From positions 1,054,001 to 1,118,000 of the forward strand of contig CBDFJV010000007.1 of assembly GCA_965248605.1 (NCBI GenBank): a DNA stretch of 64,000 nt. Reading direction: 5' to 3'. The notes under the pieces are model-generated. The model was given only the letters and a program-made list of their open reading frames with translations, did not search any database and was not told where the DNA came from. Below are positions 16,905 to 26,449 of the stretch, piece after piece; position 1 is the stretch's first letter, and each line of letters starts with the position of its first letter. The DNA comes from CAUZJF01 sp965248605 (GTDB lineage Bacteria; Chloroflexota; Dehalococcoidia; Lucifugimonadales; CAUZJF01). The translations under genes and the position numbers were made by a program.

Positions 16905-17570
16905 TCAACCCCGAGAGCTAGATGGCAGAGTTTGACCCGGTCCGGTGGTGCCCTGTGCGTCGAAATGGGGGATTGGAGCCTCGCCGCGGAGCTGCTTGAA
17001 GACTAACGGTACGCGGAGCTGATGCCCCGCCGATAGATCGGGAAGGCTGTCTTCCGGGAAGAAACCCACGTCCGTAGTCTCTGGGCCCGCGATAGGCTCG
17101 CCGTTCCCGGGTTCGACCTGGAAGGTTGCCTGATATAGGTGAAACTTTGCGCGCGCGCCCCAGATGCGAGAGTCGTAAACACCCAACAGGCGCACGGCTT
17201 TGCCCTCAACACCGGCCTCCTCGTGCAACTCGCGAACCGAAGCTTCGGCCCACGTCTCGCCGACATCTACGAGCCCGCCCGGCATGGCCCAGAGGCCGTT
17301 GTCCTCTCTTCTAATCAGGAGCAGAGAATCGCCGCGGAAGACAGCCGCGTCCGCCCCGAGGAGCGGACTTACGTGCCCGAGGTTCCCCTCGTACTCTTCC
17401 ATGACATCATTCGCTGGTCGACTTTCGAGGGCGGCGACGAGCCGAGCGCTCAGGGCCAGAGTCTTCTCGTAGCGTTCCTTGTCATAGGAGTTCTCCGCGT
17501 AGTGAAGTCCGAGCGACGCGAGAGCTCTGAGCTCGTCGGCGATGAGGTATGCGTCGTTTTGGAATGACAT
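16905..17570 (-). CDS. NUDIX hydrolase with N-terminal Nudix_N-like helix domain
   Basis: A 221-residue Nudix protein. The box GGLVDVGETWAEASVRELHE followed by EAG matches GX5EX7REUXEEXGU exactly (about residues 97-119). The first 55 residues form helices (ADELRALASLGLHYAENSYD) typical of the Nudix_N extension found on ADP-ribose/NADH-type pyrophosphatases. The substrate would be a nucleoside diphosphate linked to another group. GAGG lies before the ATG at 17570, and the gene is 14 bp downstream of the nitroreductase gene, so they are probably co-transcribed. Confidence 0.9.
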   Translation of the reverse strand: MSFQNDAYLIADELRALASLGLHYAENSYDKERYEKTLALSARLVAALESRPANDVMEEYEGNLGHVSPLLGADAAVFRGDSLLLIRREDNGLWAMPGGLVDVGETWAEASVRELHEEAGVEGKAVRLLGVYDSRIWGARAKFHLYQATFQVEPGNGEPIAGPETTDVGFFPEDSLPDLSAGHQLRVPLVFKQLRGEAPIPHFDAQGTTGPGQTLPSSSRG

Positions 17571-17584
17571 TGCGCGCCTCGTAG

Positions 17585-18121
17585 TCAGTGGTCTGTTGAC
17601 GTACCGGCGGTGTACGGCTGCCCGAATGTCTCCGCGTGCACGATGTCCGCTAGAGGTTTCCGTGGAGTTCCTTTGCCCTGGAAACCGTCGGGCACGTACC
17701 CGAAGGGCAGTACGGTAATCAAGTCCATCCCGTCGGGTATGCCGAGTAAGGTCTTGATCTCCCGGTTCTGATCGGCGGCGCGGACGCCTACGAAACAGGT
17801 GCCTAGTCCCTCGGACCAGGCGGCCAGCTCCATCTGCTGGAGCGCGCGGCCCGCGTCGAGCTCCGGCCTGTCGGCGTCTTCCATAGCGAGGGCTATTGCC
17901 ACCGGCGAGTCGGCGATGAATCGGCCGCTTGCCGCTATGCGCCCGAGCTTGCGCAACGTTTCCCTGTTTCTGATCACGATCAGATGCCAGGGTTGCCCGT
18001 TTCGAGAGCTCGGCGCCCAGCGCGCCGCCTGGAGAATACGATGTACGATCTTCTCCGGAACCGGGTCGGGCTTAAAGGTCCTGACTGTTCGACGGGTGCG
18101 GAGAGAGGTGTAGACATCCAT
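17585..18121 (-). CDS. Nitroreductase family protein
   Basis: A 178-residue FMN-dependent nitroreductase-fold protein. RRTVRTFKPDPVPEKIVHRI at the N-terminus and ARWAPSSRNGQPWHLIVI are the FMN-binding signatures. AAWSEGLGTCFVGV and VLPFGYVPDG are the later conserved strands. These enzymes reduce nitro compounds, quinones or flavins with NAD(P)H. AAGGAG lies 9 bases before the ATG at 18121. It is the first gene of a pair with the Nudix hydrolase. Confidence 0.9.
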   Translation of the reverse strand: MDVYTSLRTRRTVRTFKPDPVPEKIVHRILQAARWAPSSRNGQPWHLIVIRNRETLRKLGRIAASGRFIADSPVAIALAMEDADRPELDAGRALQQMELAAWSEGLGTCFVGVRAADQNREIKTLLGIPDGMDLITVLPFGYVPDGFQGKGTPRKPLADIVHAETFGQPYTAGTSTDH

Positions 18122-18320
18122 TTTCTTCGACTCCTTTGGCAGCTATGCTCGCTTCGCCGAAATCAGCGGTTGGAGCTGTTTGCGCAGGATGGCGAGTCCG
18201 CAGGATCGCTTGATTAACTGGAAAGTGATGGTAGGTAGCACTCGCCACGTTGTCAATCGAATCGATTCTAACGGCAACCCATCCTGTCCAAGTACCGGTA
18301 GACGATTCGTGACGAGTGGC

Positions 18321-18451
18321 CTAGTAGACCGAAATCTTTGAAATGAGGGGTAGCCGAGATTGGCGTGCTACGACGACAGGGCGGGTTTCAAACCCGCCCC
18401 TACCAAGCCGTAACCTCAGAACCCTTCAATACTAGGATGTTGGACCACTAG
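18321..18451 (-). mobile_element. 123-bp MITE, copy B, flanked by CTAG
   Basis: Identical by eye to the other copies, in inverted orientation (18325-18447), with CTAG on both sides. It lies about 45 bp upstream of the ATG of the FAD oxidoreductase, within the likely promoter or leader region, so it may have changed that gene's expression. Confidence 0.85.
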
Positions 18452-18496
18452 GATGTGGCCTCTCATTCGAGAACGTCAACGTCGCAGAGGTACACC

Positions 18497-19918
18497 ATGA
18501 CAAGCACACGACGGGCCATCCTTGACAAGGCTGGCAACGCTATCGACGAGGCTTCGATAGAACAGTTTAGTTCTGGCCTGCGGGGTCAGCTGCTCAGAGA
18601 AGGGGACGAAGGATATGACGGTGCAAGGGCGATATGGAACGCGATGATAGACAAACGTCCGGGACTCATCGCCCGTTGCTCGGGCGTCGCCGACGTGATC
18701 ACGAGCGTGCGCTTCGCTCGAGAGCACGATCTCCTGGTGGCGGTCAAGGGGGGTGGACATAACGTGGCCGGCACTGCCCTGTGTGATGGAGGTCTGGTGA
18801 TCGATCTTTCGGCGATGAAGGGCGTAGACGTCGACCCTCGCTCCCGTGTCGCCCGTGTTCAGCCCGGCGTGACGCTCGGCGACCTGGACCATGAGACCCA
18901 GGCGTTCGGGCTCGCTGTCTCTGCCGGAATCGTCACGACCACCGGAGTGGCGGGCCTCACCCTTGGTGGAGGATTCGGCTGGCTCTCTCCAAAGCTCGGC
19001 CTCACTATCGACAACCTTATCTCGGCCGATGTCGTCACGACCGACGGCGAGCTCGTCACCGCCAGTGAGGAGGAGAATGCCGACCTCTTCTGGGGCATCC
19101 GCGGTGGCGGCGGCAACTTCGGTATCGTCGTCTCTTTCCGCTACAAGGCGCACCCGGTTGGGCCTGTCGTTTTGGCGGGGGCCGTAATACATCCCATGGA
19201 AAATGCAGAGTCACTGCTCAAGTTCCATCGCGACTTTATCGCCGAGGCTCCTCGGGAGCTAGGCACTGTGTTCGCATTGCGATGGGCTCCTCCGGTCCCG
19301 TTTCTGCCTCCTGAGCTACACGGGAAGCCCATCGCGGCGTTCTTCGTCTGCTACGCCGGTCCGATCAACGAGGGCGAGAAAGTGTTGAAAGACCTCCGTC
19401 AAGTAGGGGAGCCGTTGGCCGACGTCGTGGCGCCGAAGCCCTTTACGGCTCATCAGGCGATGCTCGATCCGGTCCAGCCGCCGGGGCGCAACTACTACTG
19501 GAAGTCGGAGGACCTGCCTGAGCTCAGCGACGGCGCGATCGACGTTATCGTGGCGCACTCGCAGGCCATCACTTCTCCCCACACGATCGTCCCGATCTTC
19601 CAGCTGGGCGGAGCCATAGCCGACGTGAGCGAGGACGCAATGGCCTACAGCCATCGGGGGGCCGCTTACGCCCTGAACTGCAACGCCTCGTGGGAGGACG
19701 GGGACCCGGCACCCCATGTCCAGTGGGCTCGGGACTTCTCGGAAGCCCTGCAACCCTACTCGATGGGGGTCTATGTCAATTTCATGGGAGAAGAGGGGGA
19801 AGACCGGGCCAGAGCCGCCTACGGTCCTGAAAAGTATGCCCGACTCGTCGATCTGAAGGACAAGTACGACCCGACCAACTTCTTCCGGGTCAACCAGAAC
19901 ATCAAGCCGAGTACTTAG
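18497..19918 (+). CDS. FAD-binding oxidoreductase, berberine-bridge (BBE) type
   Basis: A 473-residue PCMH-type flavoenzyme. VAVKGGGHNVAGTALCDGG holds the His that in this family can bind FAD covalently; GGGFGWLSPKLGLTIDNL and FWGIRGGGGNFGIV complete the FAD domain. The C-terminal FFRVNQNIKP is the BBE signature. Such enzymes oxidise sugars or secondary metabolites. The ATG at 18497 is chosen over the ATG at 18455, since the extra 14 residues are hydrophilic with no homologous look and AGAGG precedes 18497. A MITE is inserted just upstream. Confidence 0.9.
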   Translation: MTSTRRAILDKAGNAIDEASIEQFSSGLRGQLLREGDEGYDGARAIWNAMIDKRPGLIARCSGVADVITSVRFAREHDLLVAVKGGGHNVAGTALCDGGLVIDLSAMKGVDVDPRSRVARVQPGVTLGDLDHETQAFGLAVSAGIVTTTGVAGLTLGGGFGWLSPKLGLTIDNLISADVVTTDGELVTASEEENADLFWGIRGGGGNFGIVVSFRYKAHPVGPVVLAGAVIHPMENAESLLKFHRDFIAEAPRELGTVFALRWAPPVPFLPPELHGKPIAAFFVCYAGPINEGEKVLKDLRQVGEPLADVVAPKPFTAHQAMLDPVQPPGRNYYWKSEDLPELSDGAIDVIVAHSQAITSPHTIVPIFQLGGAIADVSEDAMAYSHRGAAYALNCNASWEDGDPAPHVQWARDFSEALQPYSMGVYVNFMGEEGEDRARAAYGPEKYARLVDLKDKYDPTNFFRVNQNIKPST

Positions 19919-20130
19919 TGCTCGGCAACTGCTGACTTGACCGGTCGGCTGCCTGTTTCGGGTCTCGCGCCGGACGTGGGAGCAAGCTGATGCTCCCGTA
20001 GTACCTTAAAATCAAGGGACACATACCCTGGGCTCGCCGTCTCGCCTTGGCTCATAGATGTACACGCAGCCAATTCTGAAGACCCTTGGATTGTGTACGG
20101 TTTGAGCCATGACAGGAGGAGGTGCCAACA

Positions 20131-20356
20131 GTGATCGTCACGACGTTCGGAACATTGGCCGTGGGTGCGATGGTAGTCGCATACGCGCTGGAGGAACGGT
20201 CCCCACTGGTTCGTGCTCGCGTTTGCCGTCGCTAGCGCCGCTGCCTCGGCGTACGCGGTGATGATCGCCGCCTGGCCTTTCGCTGCGCTCGAAGCGGTTT
20301 GGAGCGTGGTGGCTGCGAGACGTTGGTGGCGGTCTGCAACTGTTGTTAGGAGGTGA
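20131..20356 (+). pseudogene. Small membrane protein gene, frameshifted
   Basis: A GTG at 20131 with AGGAGGAGG upstream opens a frame reading IVTTFGTLAVGAMVVAYALEE, a membrane helix. After a run of four C residues at 20201-20204 the sequence continues coherently only one frame over, as HWFVLAFAVASAAASAYAVM and then ALEAVWSVVAARRWW, ending at 20356. Removing one C gives an intact protein of about 74 residues with two membrane spans and a WxxVAxRRWW end, like a widespread small membrane family. Either a real one-base insertion or a sequencing error in the C-tract. Confidence 0.6.
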
Positions 20357-20478
20357 AGCAGGCGGAGCCGACGTGCTGGCGAGGCGCGCTCGGCTCGTTG
20401 AGAAGAAAGTGAAGTCGTACAGCATGCCGTAACGCCGCCCGTAACGATTGGACGACGCAACCCCTCTAGACTGTAGCT

Positions 20479-21114
20479 ATGACCAATACAGCTGGAGTTG
20501 CGTCGGCAGCGACGAGCAGGGGTGGCACGTCTGGTCTCATCCCTTCGGACGGGTGGGCGATACACCTTCAGAAGGCCCGTGTCGGGCTCCTTTCCGGACT
20601 GTTCGCCGGACTCATCGCTGGTGTGGCGTCTCGGGTCGCGATGAGGGTCGTTGCGGTGGAAGGGGGTGCCGAGCCGGCGTTCACTGTAGAAGGCACGCTA
20701 TTCATAGTTGTTGCGGGAGCTGTTGTCGGAGCGCCTCTGGGCGTCCTTTTCGTGGGTGTGAGACGTTGGTTGCCGGGTCCGGCCGCCGTCCAAGGGTTTT
20801 TCTATGGGCTCCTTTTGAGCCTGGGGTTCGTTTCCCTTCTGATTCCTCTGTTTGTCGGTGACGCCCCCGAAATCCTGAACGACTTGCCTGGAGGCAACCT
20901 GCCGCTGGCGATCAACGTCTTTGTAACTCCCCTAGTGATATTGGGACTCATGGTTGGGATGGTGGTTGAGCGACTGGCGCGATACTTCGTGTCCGAGCGG
21001 CGACGGCCGGTTGGAGCCGGAGACTTCGCGCTGGCCGCCGTCGGTCTTCTGGGGACCGCCGGCCTGCTCTTCGAGGTTGTCGCGATTGCCAGCGTGACGC
21101 TGTTCGGCGGATAG
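20479..21114 (+). CDS. Polytopic membrane protein of unknown function
   Basis: A 211-residue protein with about five hydrophobic segments (near 36-52, 75-95, 108-125, 143-162 and 184-205). The Arg pair ERLARYFVSERRRP forms a cytoplasmic loop before the last span. The 30-residue N-terminus is Thr/Ser/Gly-rich. I recognise no family. It is convergent with the following sensor-like membrane gene, with 21 bp between them. Confidence 0.55.
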   Translation: MTNTAGVASAATSRGGTSGLIPSDGWAIHLQKARVGLLSGLFAGLIAGVASRVAMRVVAVEGGAEPAFTVEGTLFIVVAGAVVGAPLGVLFVGVRRWLPGPAAVQGFFYGLLLSLGFVSLLIPLFVGDAPEILNDLPGGNLPLAINVFVTPLVILGLMVGMVVERLARYFVSERRRPVGAGDFALAAVGLLGTAGLLFEVVAIASVTLFGG

Positions 21115-21135
21115 ATAATTACTAGGACTCCGCGC

Positions 21136-22431
21136 TCAGTCGCGGTGTTCAGGCGCACGTAGCCACAGTGAGACCTGCGCGGGTCGCATCGTCTCGTCGA
21201 CCACGCCCACCAGCGCATCGGACAGCCGGCCCAAGTCCACCTCGTCGCGCGCGGTTGCACTGAACCCGGCCAGCGTACGGGCGGCGTCGTACCTGCTCCG
21301 GTAGAACCGCCGGTCGATTATGCGTTGGATCGCCCTCCGCACAGGCTGAAATAGCGCTGCGATTGTCAGCGTGGATACGATCAGGGCCAACGTGTTCTCC
21401 TGGCCGGTCACGGTCCGGAAGGCCGCTTGAAGAAGCACAACGCTACCGAAGTAGCCGGTACCGAGAGTGACCGTCAGTGAGCCGTACACCAAAGCACGGT
21501 TGACGATGATGTCGATGTCCCATAAACGGTAGCGGAGGATGGCGAACACGATCGAAAGTGGGAAAAAGAGGGAAAGAATCAGGGCCGGAAGAATGCTGTA
21601 CAAATTGAAGTAAGCCCTGCCGGGGTCCGGGTCGTGCGCGGGGAACAGAACGCCATAGGCGAGAAAGTAGATAAAGAAGCTGAACACCATGGACGCGAAG
21701 CCGGCGACCACCCATTTGGTCTGTTGCCGCTCGGTCTGCGACGATACCCGTATATAGCGGTATACCTGGGCATACAGTCCGGCTGCTGAGAGCACCATGA
21801 TCGACACTACGATTATTGGCGCATCTGTTGGATCGGCTCTATTCAAGAAAGTCAGAAAGGACAGGACCATAAACAGCGTCAGGCCTGCCAGAGCCAGCGG
21901 CCACATCCATCGGGGCACGAACCGGCCGTTCGGGAACAGAAAGAAGAGAAAAGAGAGCGACACGAAGCTCAGCCCGCCCAAAGTATCGTCCGTCAACTGC
22001 CACGCCAGGTTCTGTCTCCCTACCGAGTCCGCCGGGGAATCGAACCCGAACACCACCATGCTCACCAGCGTGAAGGACACTAACAGGGCGACCCAGTCGT
22101 TGGAGCGTCGCCAGAACATGAACAACCCGATGGCGACAAATCCAATCTCAATGACCACGAAGCCCACGACATTCAAGACCGCGTAGGTGCGAACGGACAG
22201 TCCTAGCCCCTCCAGCGCCTCCGACCCCTCAGACGTGACCTGATAGACGGAGCACTCGGCCGTGACATCGCAGATAGCGCTCATCTCATCGACCGCCGGC
22301 TGAAAGCCCAAGGCCACGAGCGCCACCGATAAGAGCACAAAGGCTACCCACCCGACTCTCGCGCCGAGCAGCAGGGGGCCTCGCAGGACAGTGCTCGGTC
22401 GCTGCTCTGTCAAGCGAGCCTCTTTATCCAC
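21136..22431 (-). CDS. Multi-spanning sensor-like membrane protein (ComP-like N-terminal half)
   Basis: A 431-residue protein with seven to eight membrane segments, a large extracytoplasmic loop after the first (with Cys in MSAICDVTAECSVY), and a cytoplasmic tail. The stretches RYRLWDIDIIVNRALVYGSL and RRAIQRIIDRRFYRSRYDAA followed by ETMRPAQVSLWLR match the membrane half of ComP/LytS-like sensor histidine kinases that is common in Chloroflexota. It ends where the kinase would begin, so it is either a stand-alone sensor or a truncated kinase. Confidence 0.7.
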   Translation of the reverse strand: MDKEARLTEQRPSTVLRGPLLLGARVGWVAFVLLSVALVALGFQPAVDEMSAICDVTAECSVYQVTSEGSEALEGLGLSVRTYAVLNVVGFVVIEIGFVAIGLFMFWRRSNDWVALLVSFTLVSMVVFGFDSPADSVGRQNLAWQLTDDTLGGLSFVSLSFLFFLFPNGRFVPRWMWPLALAGLTLFMVLSFLTFLNRADPTDAPIIVVSIMVLSAAGLYAQVYRYIRVSSQTERQQTKWVVAGFASMVFSFFIYFLAYGVLFPAHDPDPGRAYFNLYSILPALILSLFFPLSIVFAILRYRLWDIDIIVNRALVYGSLTVTLGTGYFGSVVLLQAAFRTVTGQENTLALIVSTLTIAALFQPVRRAIQRIIDRRFYRSRYDAARTLAGFSATARDEVDLGRLSDALVGVVDETMRPAQVSLWLRAPEHRD

Positions 22432-22468
22432 CTGGCCGGGTTAGGCCACATCGACATTCGCGTTCCCA

Positions 22469-24115
22469 TCACTCGACCCAGAACGAGTAGAGCTTGGCGT
22501 TCTTCAGGTGGAACCCCAGTCTCACGTAACGGTCCTTGAATTCGCTTAGCGAGTCGCGCTCCCGCCAGTTGACAGGCGCTCGCGTCGAGTCGGCGGTGAT
22601 CACGACGGCGTCGTCCTCCCCGAAGCCATTTAGCGGTTCTGCCGTGTCTTCGTCGACCACTGAGGCGCGTAGGTAGCCGTTGTTCGCCACCTCGGCGTTC
22701 ACGTGGAGCTTCCCTTCGCCTTCGAACACGAGAGGTCGTGTGATTACGAGCCCGCCGTCGTCGTCGGCGTTGAGGGACGCGAAACCGTCGCGGCGGAGGA
22801 TCGCGATGCCGGTTGCGGAATCCCACGTGTTCTTGGGCCCGTCGATGCTCATTCCTCGGTAGTAGTACCAGAGCTCGTCGTCTTTCACGATCGGCCCGCC
22901 TGTCGTGGCCAGGTTGATGGCGCGGACGTAACCCGGCTTCCAGCTGCCGTCAGGACCCAGCGGAATGAACGGCTTGCGGTCCCCGAAGTAGTACCAGTGG
23001 CGGCCGTCCCGGCTGGCCGCCTTTCGAATCCAATTGCGCTTCAGGTACGGCCGCGTGGGCATCAGGTTTCTTTCGCGGATCTGGTGCTTGGACGCGGGCG
23101 TGTAGGTAGACATCGAGAAGTTGTTGAACCACATGCTCTCGTACGGGTAGCCATCGGCCTCGTAGATGCCGAGCATGCCGTTCAACGGTGCCTTGGCGTC
23201 CTCGCCGTCGGGGTAGGCGTAGATCCGCAGCGCGGACCAGTGGACCAGGTCGTCGCTCTCGCGCTGCCCTACCACCCGTGCGCCTCCGATAACCGGGGTC
23301 ATTCGATAGTCGGGCCCTATGACGTGCTTGGTGTTGCAGACGTAGGTGCCCAGCTTCGGGTCCCAACGTACCCGGAAAACGTCGCCTCCGCCCAGTGGGC
23401 GGTGGTCGGGGGCATCGTAGCCGCCGGTCGGGCCTTTCCAGTGGTTCGTCTCCGCCTCGAACTTCCAGCGATAGCCGTCCGGCGAGACGTGCAGCTCGTA
23501 AGGGACGCCCATGGCGTTTTCCGAGCCCGGTGGCAGTCTAAGAAACGGCCAGCGCGTGTGCCTCATCGTGCCTTTAGGCGGACGAAGGATGGCTTTCCAG
23601 CGCCGGTCGGGATTCGGGTCGTCAGGTTCGAAGAAGAGCCCGTGCAGTTCACCGTCGCCGACGGCATTGTTCGGACCAGGGCCGTCGAAGCCGTCGACTA
23701 CGTTCAGCTCGGGCAAGGTCCAGTCAATGCCGTCCTCAGAGTGTGCCACGCGCAGGCTCCAGTTTCCGGCGTTGTAGTAAAGCCTGTAGCCGTGTTCGGG
23801 GTCGGGGCAGATGTAGTGACCGTAGTGCTTGTAGGGCGCAAAGATGGGGTTGCCGGGGTGGTCTCGTGTAGGGTGGGTTTCTCTGGCGAGGCCCTCCATG
23901 TGGCCGATGAGGTGGTCGTCGACAAAGAGCTGCCGGCTCGCGTCCAGCTTCATGCGTGCGAGCGCCATGTCCATCGGGAACTGGTAGCGCTCGTTCAGCA
24001 GGATGCCGTAGCCGACCGGGAACGGCGACCAGTCCATCGGCGCTTCGGCCTCGTTCCAGGTCCGCTGGACCACCTGGTCGTCGAACTCTACGGCGCGCGT
24101 CTTGGGTGCGCTCAT
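22469..24115 (-). CDS. Five-bladed beta-propeller glycosidase-like protein (GH32/GH43-like)
   Basis: A 548-residue protein. QLFVDDHLIGHMEGL and GNPIFAPYKHYGH begin a propeller, with repeated blade features such as RVAHSEDGIDWTLPEL, YELHVSPDGYRWKFEA and AASRDGRHWYYFG. The C-terminal 90 residues (EGKLHVNAEVANNGYLRAS...) form a beta-sandwich, as in GH32-type proteins. The fold suggests a glycoside hydrolase or phosphorylase acting on an oligosaccharide; the catalytic acids cannot be fixed from one sequence. The ATG at 24115 has AGGAGG five bases upstream; the longer frame to 24511 is rejected. Confidence 0.75.
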   Translation of the reverse strand: MSAPKTRAVEFDDQVVQRTWNEAEAPMDWSPFPVGYGILLNERYQFPMDMALARMKLDASRQLFVDDHLIGHMEGLARETHPTRDHPGNPIFAPYKHYGHYICPDPEHGYRLYYNAGNWSLRVAHSEDGIDWTLPELNVVDGFDGPGPNNAVGDGELHGLFFEPDDPNPDRRWKAILRPPKGTMRHTRWPFLRLPPGSENAMGVPYELHVSPDGYRWKFEAETNHWKGPTGGYDAPDHRPLGGGDVFRVRWDPKLGTYVCNTKHVIGPDYRMTPVIGGARVVGQRESDDLVHWSALRIYAYPDGEDAKAPLNGMLGIYEADGYPYESMWFNNFSMSTYTPASKHQIRERNLMPTRPYLKRNWIRKAASRDGRHWYYFGDRKPFIPLGPDGSWKPGYVRAINLATTGGPIVKDDELWYYYRGMSIDGPKNTWDSATGIAILRRDGFASLNADDDGGLVITRPLVFEGEGKLHVNAEVANNGYLRASVVDEDTAEPLNGFGEDDAVVITADSTRAPVNWRERDSLSEFKDRYVRLGFHLKNAKLYSFWVE

Positions 24116-24302
24116 CGCGGCCTCCTGGTTGCCTGGTCCCGTCCACTGTAATCGGAGACCTGGATTATACTCCGGCGCGATTCGAGAAGAGCCCAATGCC
24201 TCCCATCGTGACTCCGCTGCAAGGATGAGAGTCGTGTACGCCAATTGAGTCGTTTTGGTATCCTGCGTCCGCTCGAATAGAAGGGAATCAAGGCAGGGTG
24301 AG

Positions 24303-25733
24303 ATGAAACGCAAACTCGCCGACCCGCTGGTACTCGTATTCCTGGCCGGCTTCGTAGCGTCGACTGTCCTGGTCGTCGGTCCGAATCCAATCGCCTGGGC
24401 TGCGACGATATTCACGCAGCAGGGCAAGCTGATAGCTGGCGACGCGGCGGCAGATGACGCCTTCGGAGATGCCGTGGATGTGGATGGCGACACAGTGATC
24501 GTCGGCGCCAAGCTTGACGACCACGCGGCCGCGGACGCTGGCTCCGCGTACGTATACGTCCGGATAGGAACATCTTGGACTCAACAGGGCAAGCTCGTTG
24601 CCTCCGACCCGCAGTTCAACGATCAGTTCGGCTTCACGGTCGCGGTAAGCGGCGATACAGCTGCGGTCGGCGGCCCCTTCAACGATGATTTCGGGGGCTC
24701 GACCGGCTCCGTCTACGTGTTCAATAGGACCGGTGGCGCCTGGAGCTTCTCGCAGAAGTTGCTTCCGGACGACCCCGGGGGCCCCGCCCAGTTTGGTTAT
24801 TCGGTTGCGCTTGATGGCGACACGATGGCCGTTGGCGCACGCCGCCACCAGGACCTCGGTAGCGACGCGGGTGCCGCCTATATATTCGGCAGGTCGGGAG
24901 GGATCTGGACTCAGCAACGGAAGATACTGGCGAGCGACGGTTCAGCCGGCGATAGGTTTGGGTACTTCATCGACGTCGACGGGGACATCGTCGTGGTCGG
25001 CGCGCCTGAAGACGACGATGCCGGAGACGATTCAGGCTCAGCGTACGTCTTCGAGCGTGACTTGGGGGGCTTAGACAACTGGGGACAGCGAGCAAAGCTG
25101 ACCGCCGCGGACGCCGCAACAGGCGATATATTCGGAGAAGACGTAGCGGTCGGGGGGGACCTTATAGTAATAGGGGCGCAAGATACCGATGACGCGCCGG
25201 ACTGTGTCGATCAGTTCTGCGACTCGGGCTCAGCTTACTTGTTCGAGCGCAACCTCGGCGGCGCCGACGCATGGGGCCAGCGCGCTCATCTCAACGCGGG
25301 AGATGCGGCTGGCGGGGACAGTTTCGGAACGTCCGTAGCTGTTTACAGTGATGTGGTTTCGATCGGTGCGAGAAGCGCCGACGACGCGGCTGGTTGCGTC
25401 GACCAGGACTGCAATTCGGGCGCCCTCTACCTGTTCGAGCGCCACCTTGGGGGAGCCGACGCCTGGGGCCAAAAGGGCAAAGTACTCGCCGATGACGGAG
25501 CGCCCGACGACAGTCTGGGGAGGTCAGTAGGCATCAACGGACAGACCATCGTTGCTGGCGCAAGAACCGATGGAGCTGGCGCGGATTCGGGCTCAACCTA
25601 TGTGTTCGTGGAAACGACCGTTCCTGACGTGCCGAGCGTTTCGCACTGGGCACAGCTCGCGTTGGCAGTCGCGTTCGCCGGACTTCTAGTCTTGCGGCTG
25701 ATGCGTCCAGCCGCAAGCAGGCGCCGCGTATAG
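24303..25733 (+). CDS. Secreted FG-GAP-type repeat protein with C-terminal sorting-like tail
   Basis: A 476-residue surface protein. The signal peptide (MKRKLADPLVLVFLAGFVAS...) ends near AWAAT. It is followed by seven to eight beta-propeller repeats of about 55 residues, each containing D.FG..V.V.GD...VGA and ending in GSAYVF (for example GDAVDVDGDTVIVGA, FGYFIDVDGDIVVVGA). The C-terminus VPSVSHWAQLALAVAFAGLL then LRLMRPAASRRRV has the three-part form of an IPTL/PEP-CTERM-type signal: short motif, membrane span, basic tail. Asp-rich loops suggest calcium binding. It is probably a cell-surface or adhesion protein. Confidence 0.85.
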   Translation: MKRKLADPLVLVFLAGFVASTVLVVGPNPIAWAATIFTQQGKLIAGDAAADDAFGDAVDVDGDTVIVGAKLDDHAAADAGSAYVYVRIGTSWTQQGKLVASDPQFNDQFGFTVAVSGDTAAVGGPFNDDFGGSTGSVYVFNRTGGAWSFSQKLLPDDPGGPAQFGYSVALDGDTMAVGARRHQDLGSDAGAAYIFGRSGGIWTQQRKILASDGSAGDRFGYFIDVDGDIVVVGAPEDDDAGDDSGSAYVFERDLGGLDNWGQRAKLTAADAATGDIFGEDVAVGGDLIVIGAQDTDDAPDCVDQFCDSGSAYLFERNLGGADAWGQRAHLNAGDAAGGDSFGTSVAVYSDVVSIGARSADDAAGCVDQDCNSGALYLFERHLGGADAWGQKGKVLADDGAPDDSLGRSVGINGQTIVAGARTDGAGADSGSTYVFVETTVPDVPSVSHWAQLALAVAFAGLLVLRLMRPAASRRRV

Positions 25734-25735
25734 CG

Positions 25736-26029
25736 CTAGGCGGCAGGTGCCAGGGCGGGGATGGCCGGGAGCCGAGAGACCTCGATCCAGTTCAGACTGG
25801 GTGTCTTCCAGTCCAGCGGGCTGGAGCGGGTCGCCTCCAGGATCACACCGACGAGCCCCCTTGCGTCGTCGTTGCGGCGCTCGTCGAGGAAGCCTATGAG
25901 CTGCTCCTCGGCCTCTTCTTCGGAGTCCCACCGACAACGGTAGGTCCTGCGCACCTCTACGGGCTCTTCGATGCCCGATTCTCTCTCAATCGCATCTCTG
26001 TAGACTGCGACGTATCTGAAGGCAGACAA
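25736..26029 (-). CDS. Small conserved-looking protein of unknown function
   Basis: A 97-residue acidic/basic protein beginning LSAFRYVAVYRDAIERES if the TTG at 26029 is used; that start has GGGAGG six bases upstream. An ATG at 26083 in the same frame adds 18 residues but lacks a ribosome site. SEEEAEEQLIGFLDERR suggests a helical segment and PSLNWIEVSRLPAIPA a Pro-rich end. I recognise no family. It converges on the FG-GAP gene with a 2-bp gap. Confidence 0.5.
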   Translation of the reverse strand: MSAFRYVAVYRDAIERESGIEEPVEVRRTYRCRWDSEEEAEEQLIGFLDERRNDDARGLVGVILEATRSSPLDWKTPSLNWIEVSRLPAIPALAPAA

Positions 26030-26318
26030 TTCGCACCTCCCGGTCCCGTGAAGCGCCTTCTGGCGCATCCGTCTACATACCATTGTTACGACAGAGGGTG
26101 CCGACCAGAGGGATTTTTCGGGGACAGGCCGGTGTCAGTCGGTGAACTCTGCGTTAGAGCATAAGGAGTCAAGGTTTGACGACGACGTTCGGCCGCAAGT
26201 ACCATCGGCGGATTCGCATGTTATATGGAAGGCAGTGCGGTTTCGGCTGAATGACCAGTCGGGTCGCCACCGGTGGGGCCTCGCCATGAATCGAAGACGA
26301 AGTTTTTTCCGGCTACTC

Positions 26319-26449
26319 CTAGTGGTCCAACATCCTAGTATTGAAGGGTTCTGAGGTTACGGCTTGGTAGGGGCGGGTTTGAAACCCGCCCTGTCGTCGT
26401 AGCACGCCAATCTCGGCTACCCCTCATTTCAAAGATTTCGGTCTACTAG
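26319..26449 (+). mobile_element. 123-bp MITE, copy C, inside a signal peptide
   Basis: Element body 26323-26445, flanked by CTAG (26319-26322 and 26446-26449). The target is the Leu-Val codon pair CTA-GTC in the hydrophobic core of the giant surface protein's signal peptide. Read without it, the frame runs straight from the ATG at 26286 into the mature protein. Confidence 0.9.

Noticed and set aside
19915..20565. A 216-codon minus-strand frame after the BBE oxidoreductase
   Set aside because: It has no ribosome site or domain and covers a better-supported frameshifted small membrane gene on the plus strand.
22703..24151. A 482-codon frame antisense to the propeller glycosidase-like gene
   Set aside because: No signal, domain or ribosome site; the minus-strand gene has clear propeller motifs.
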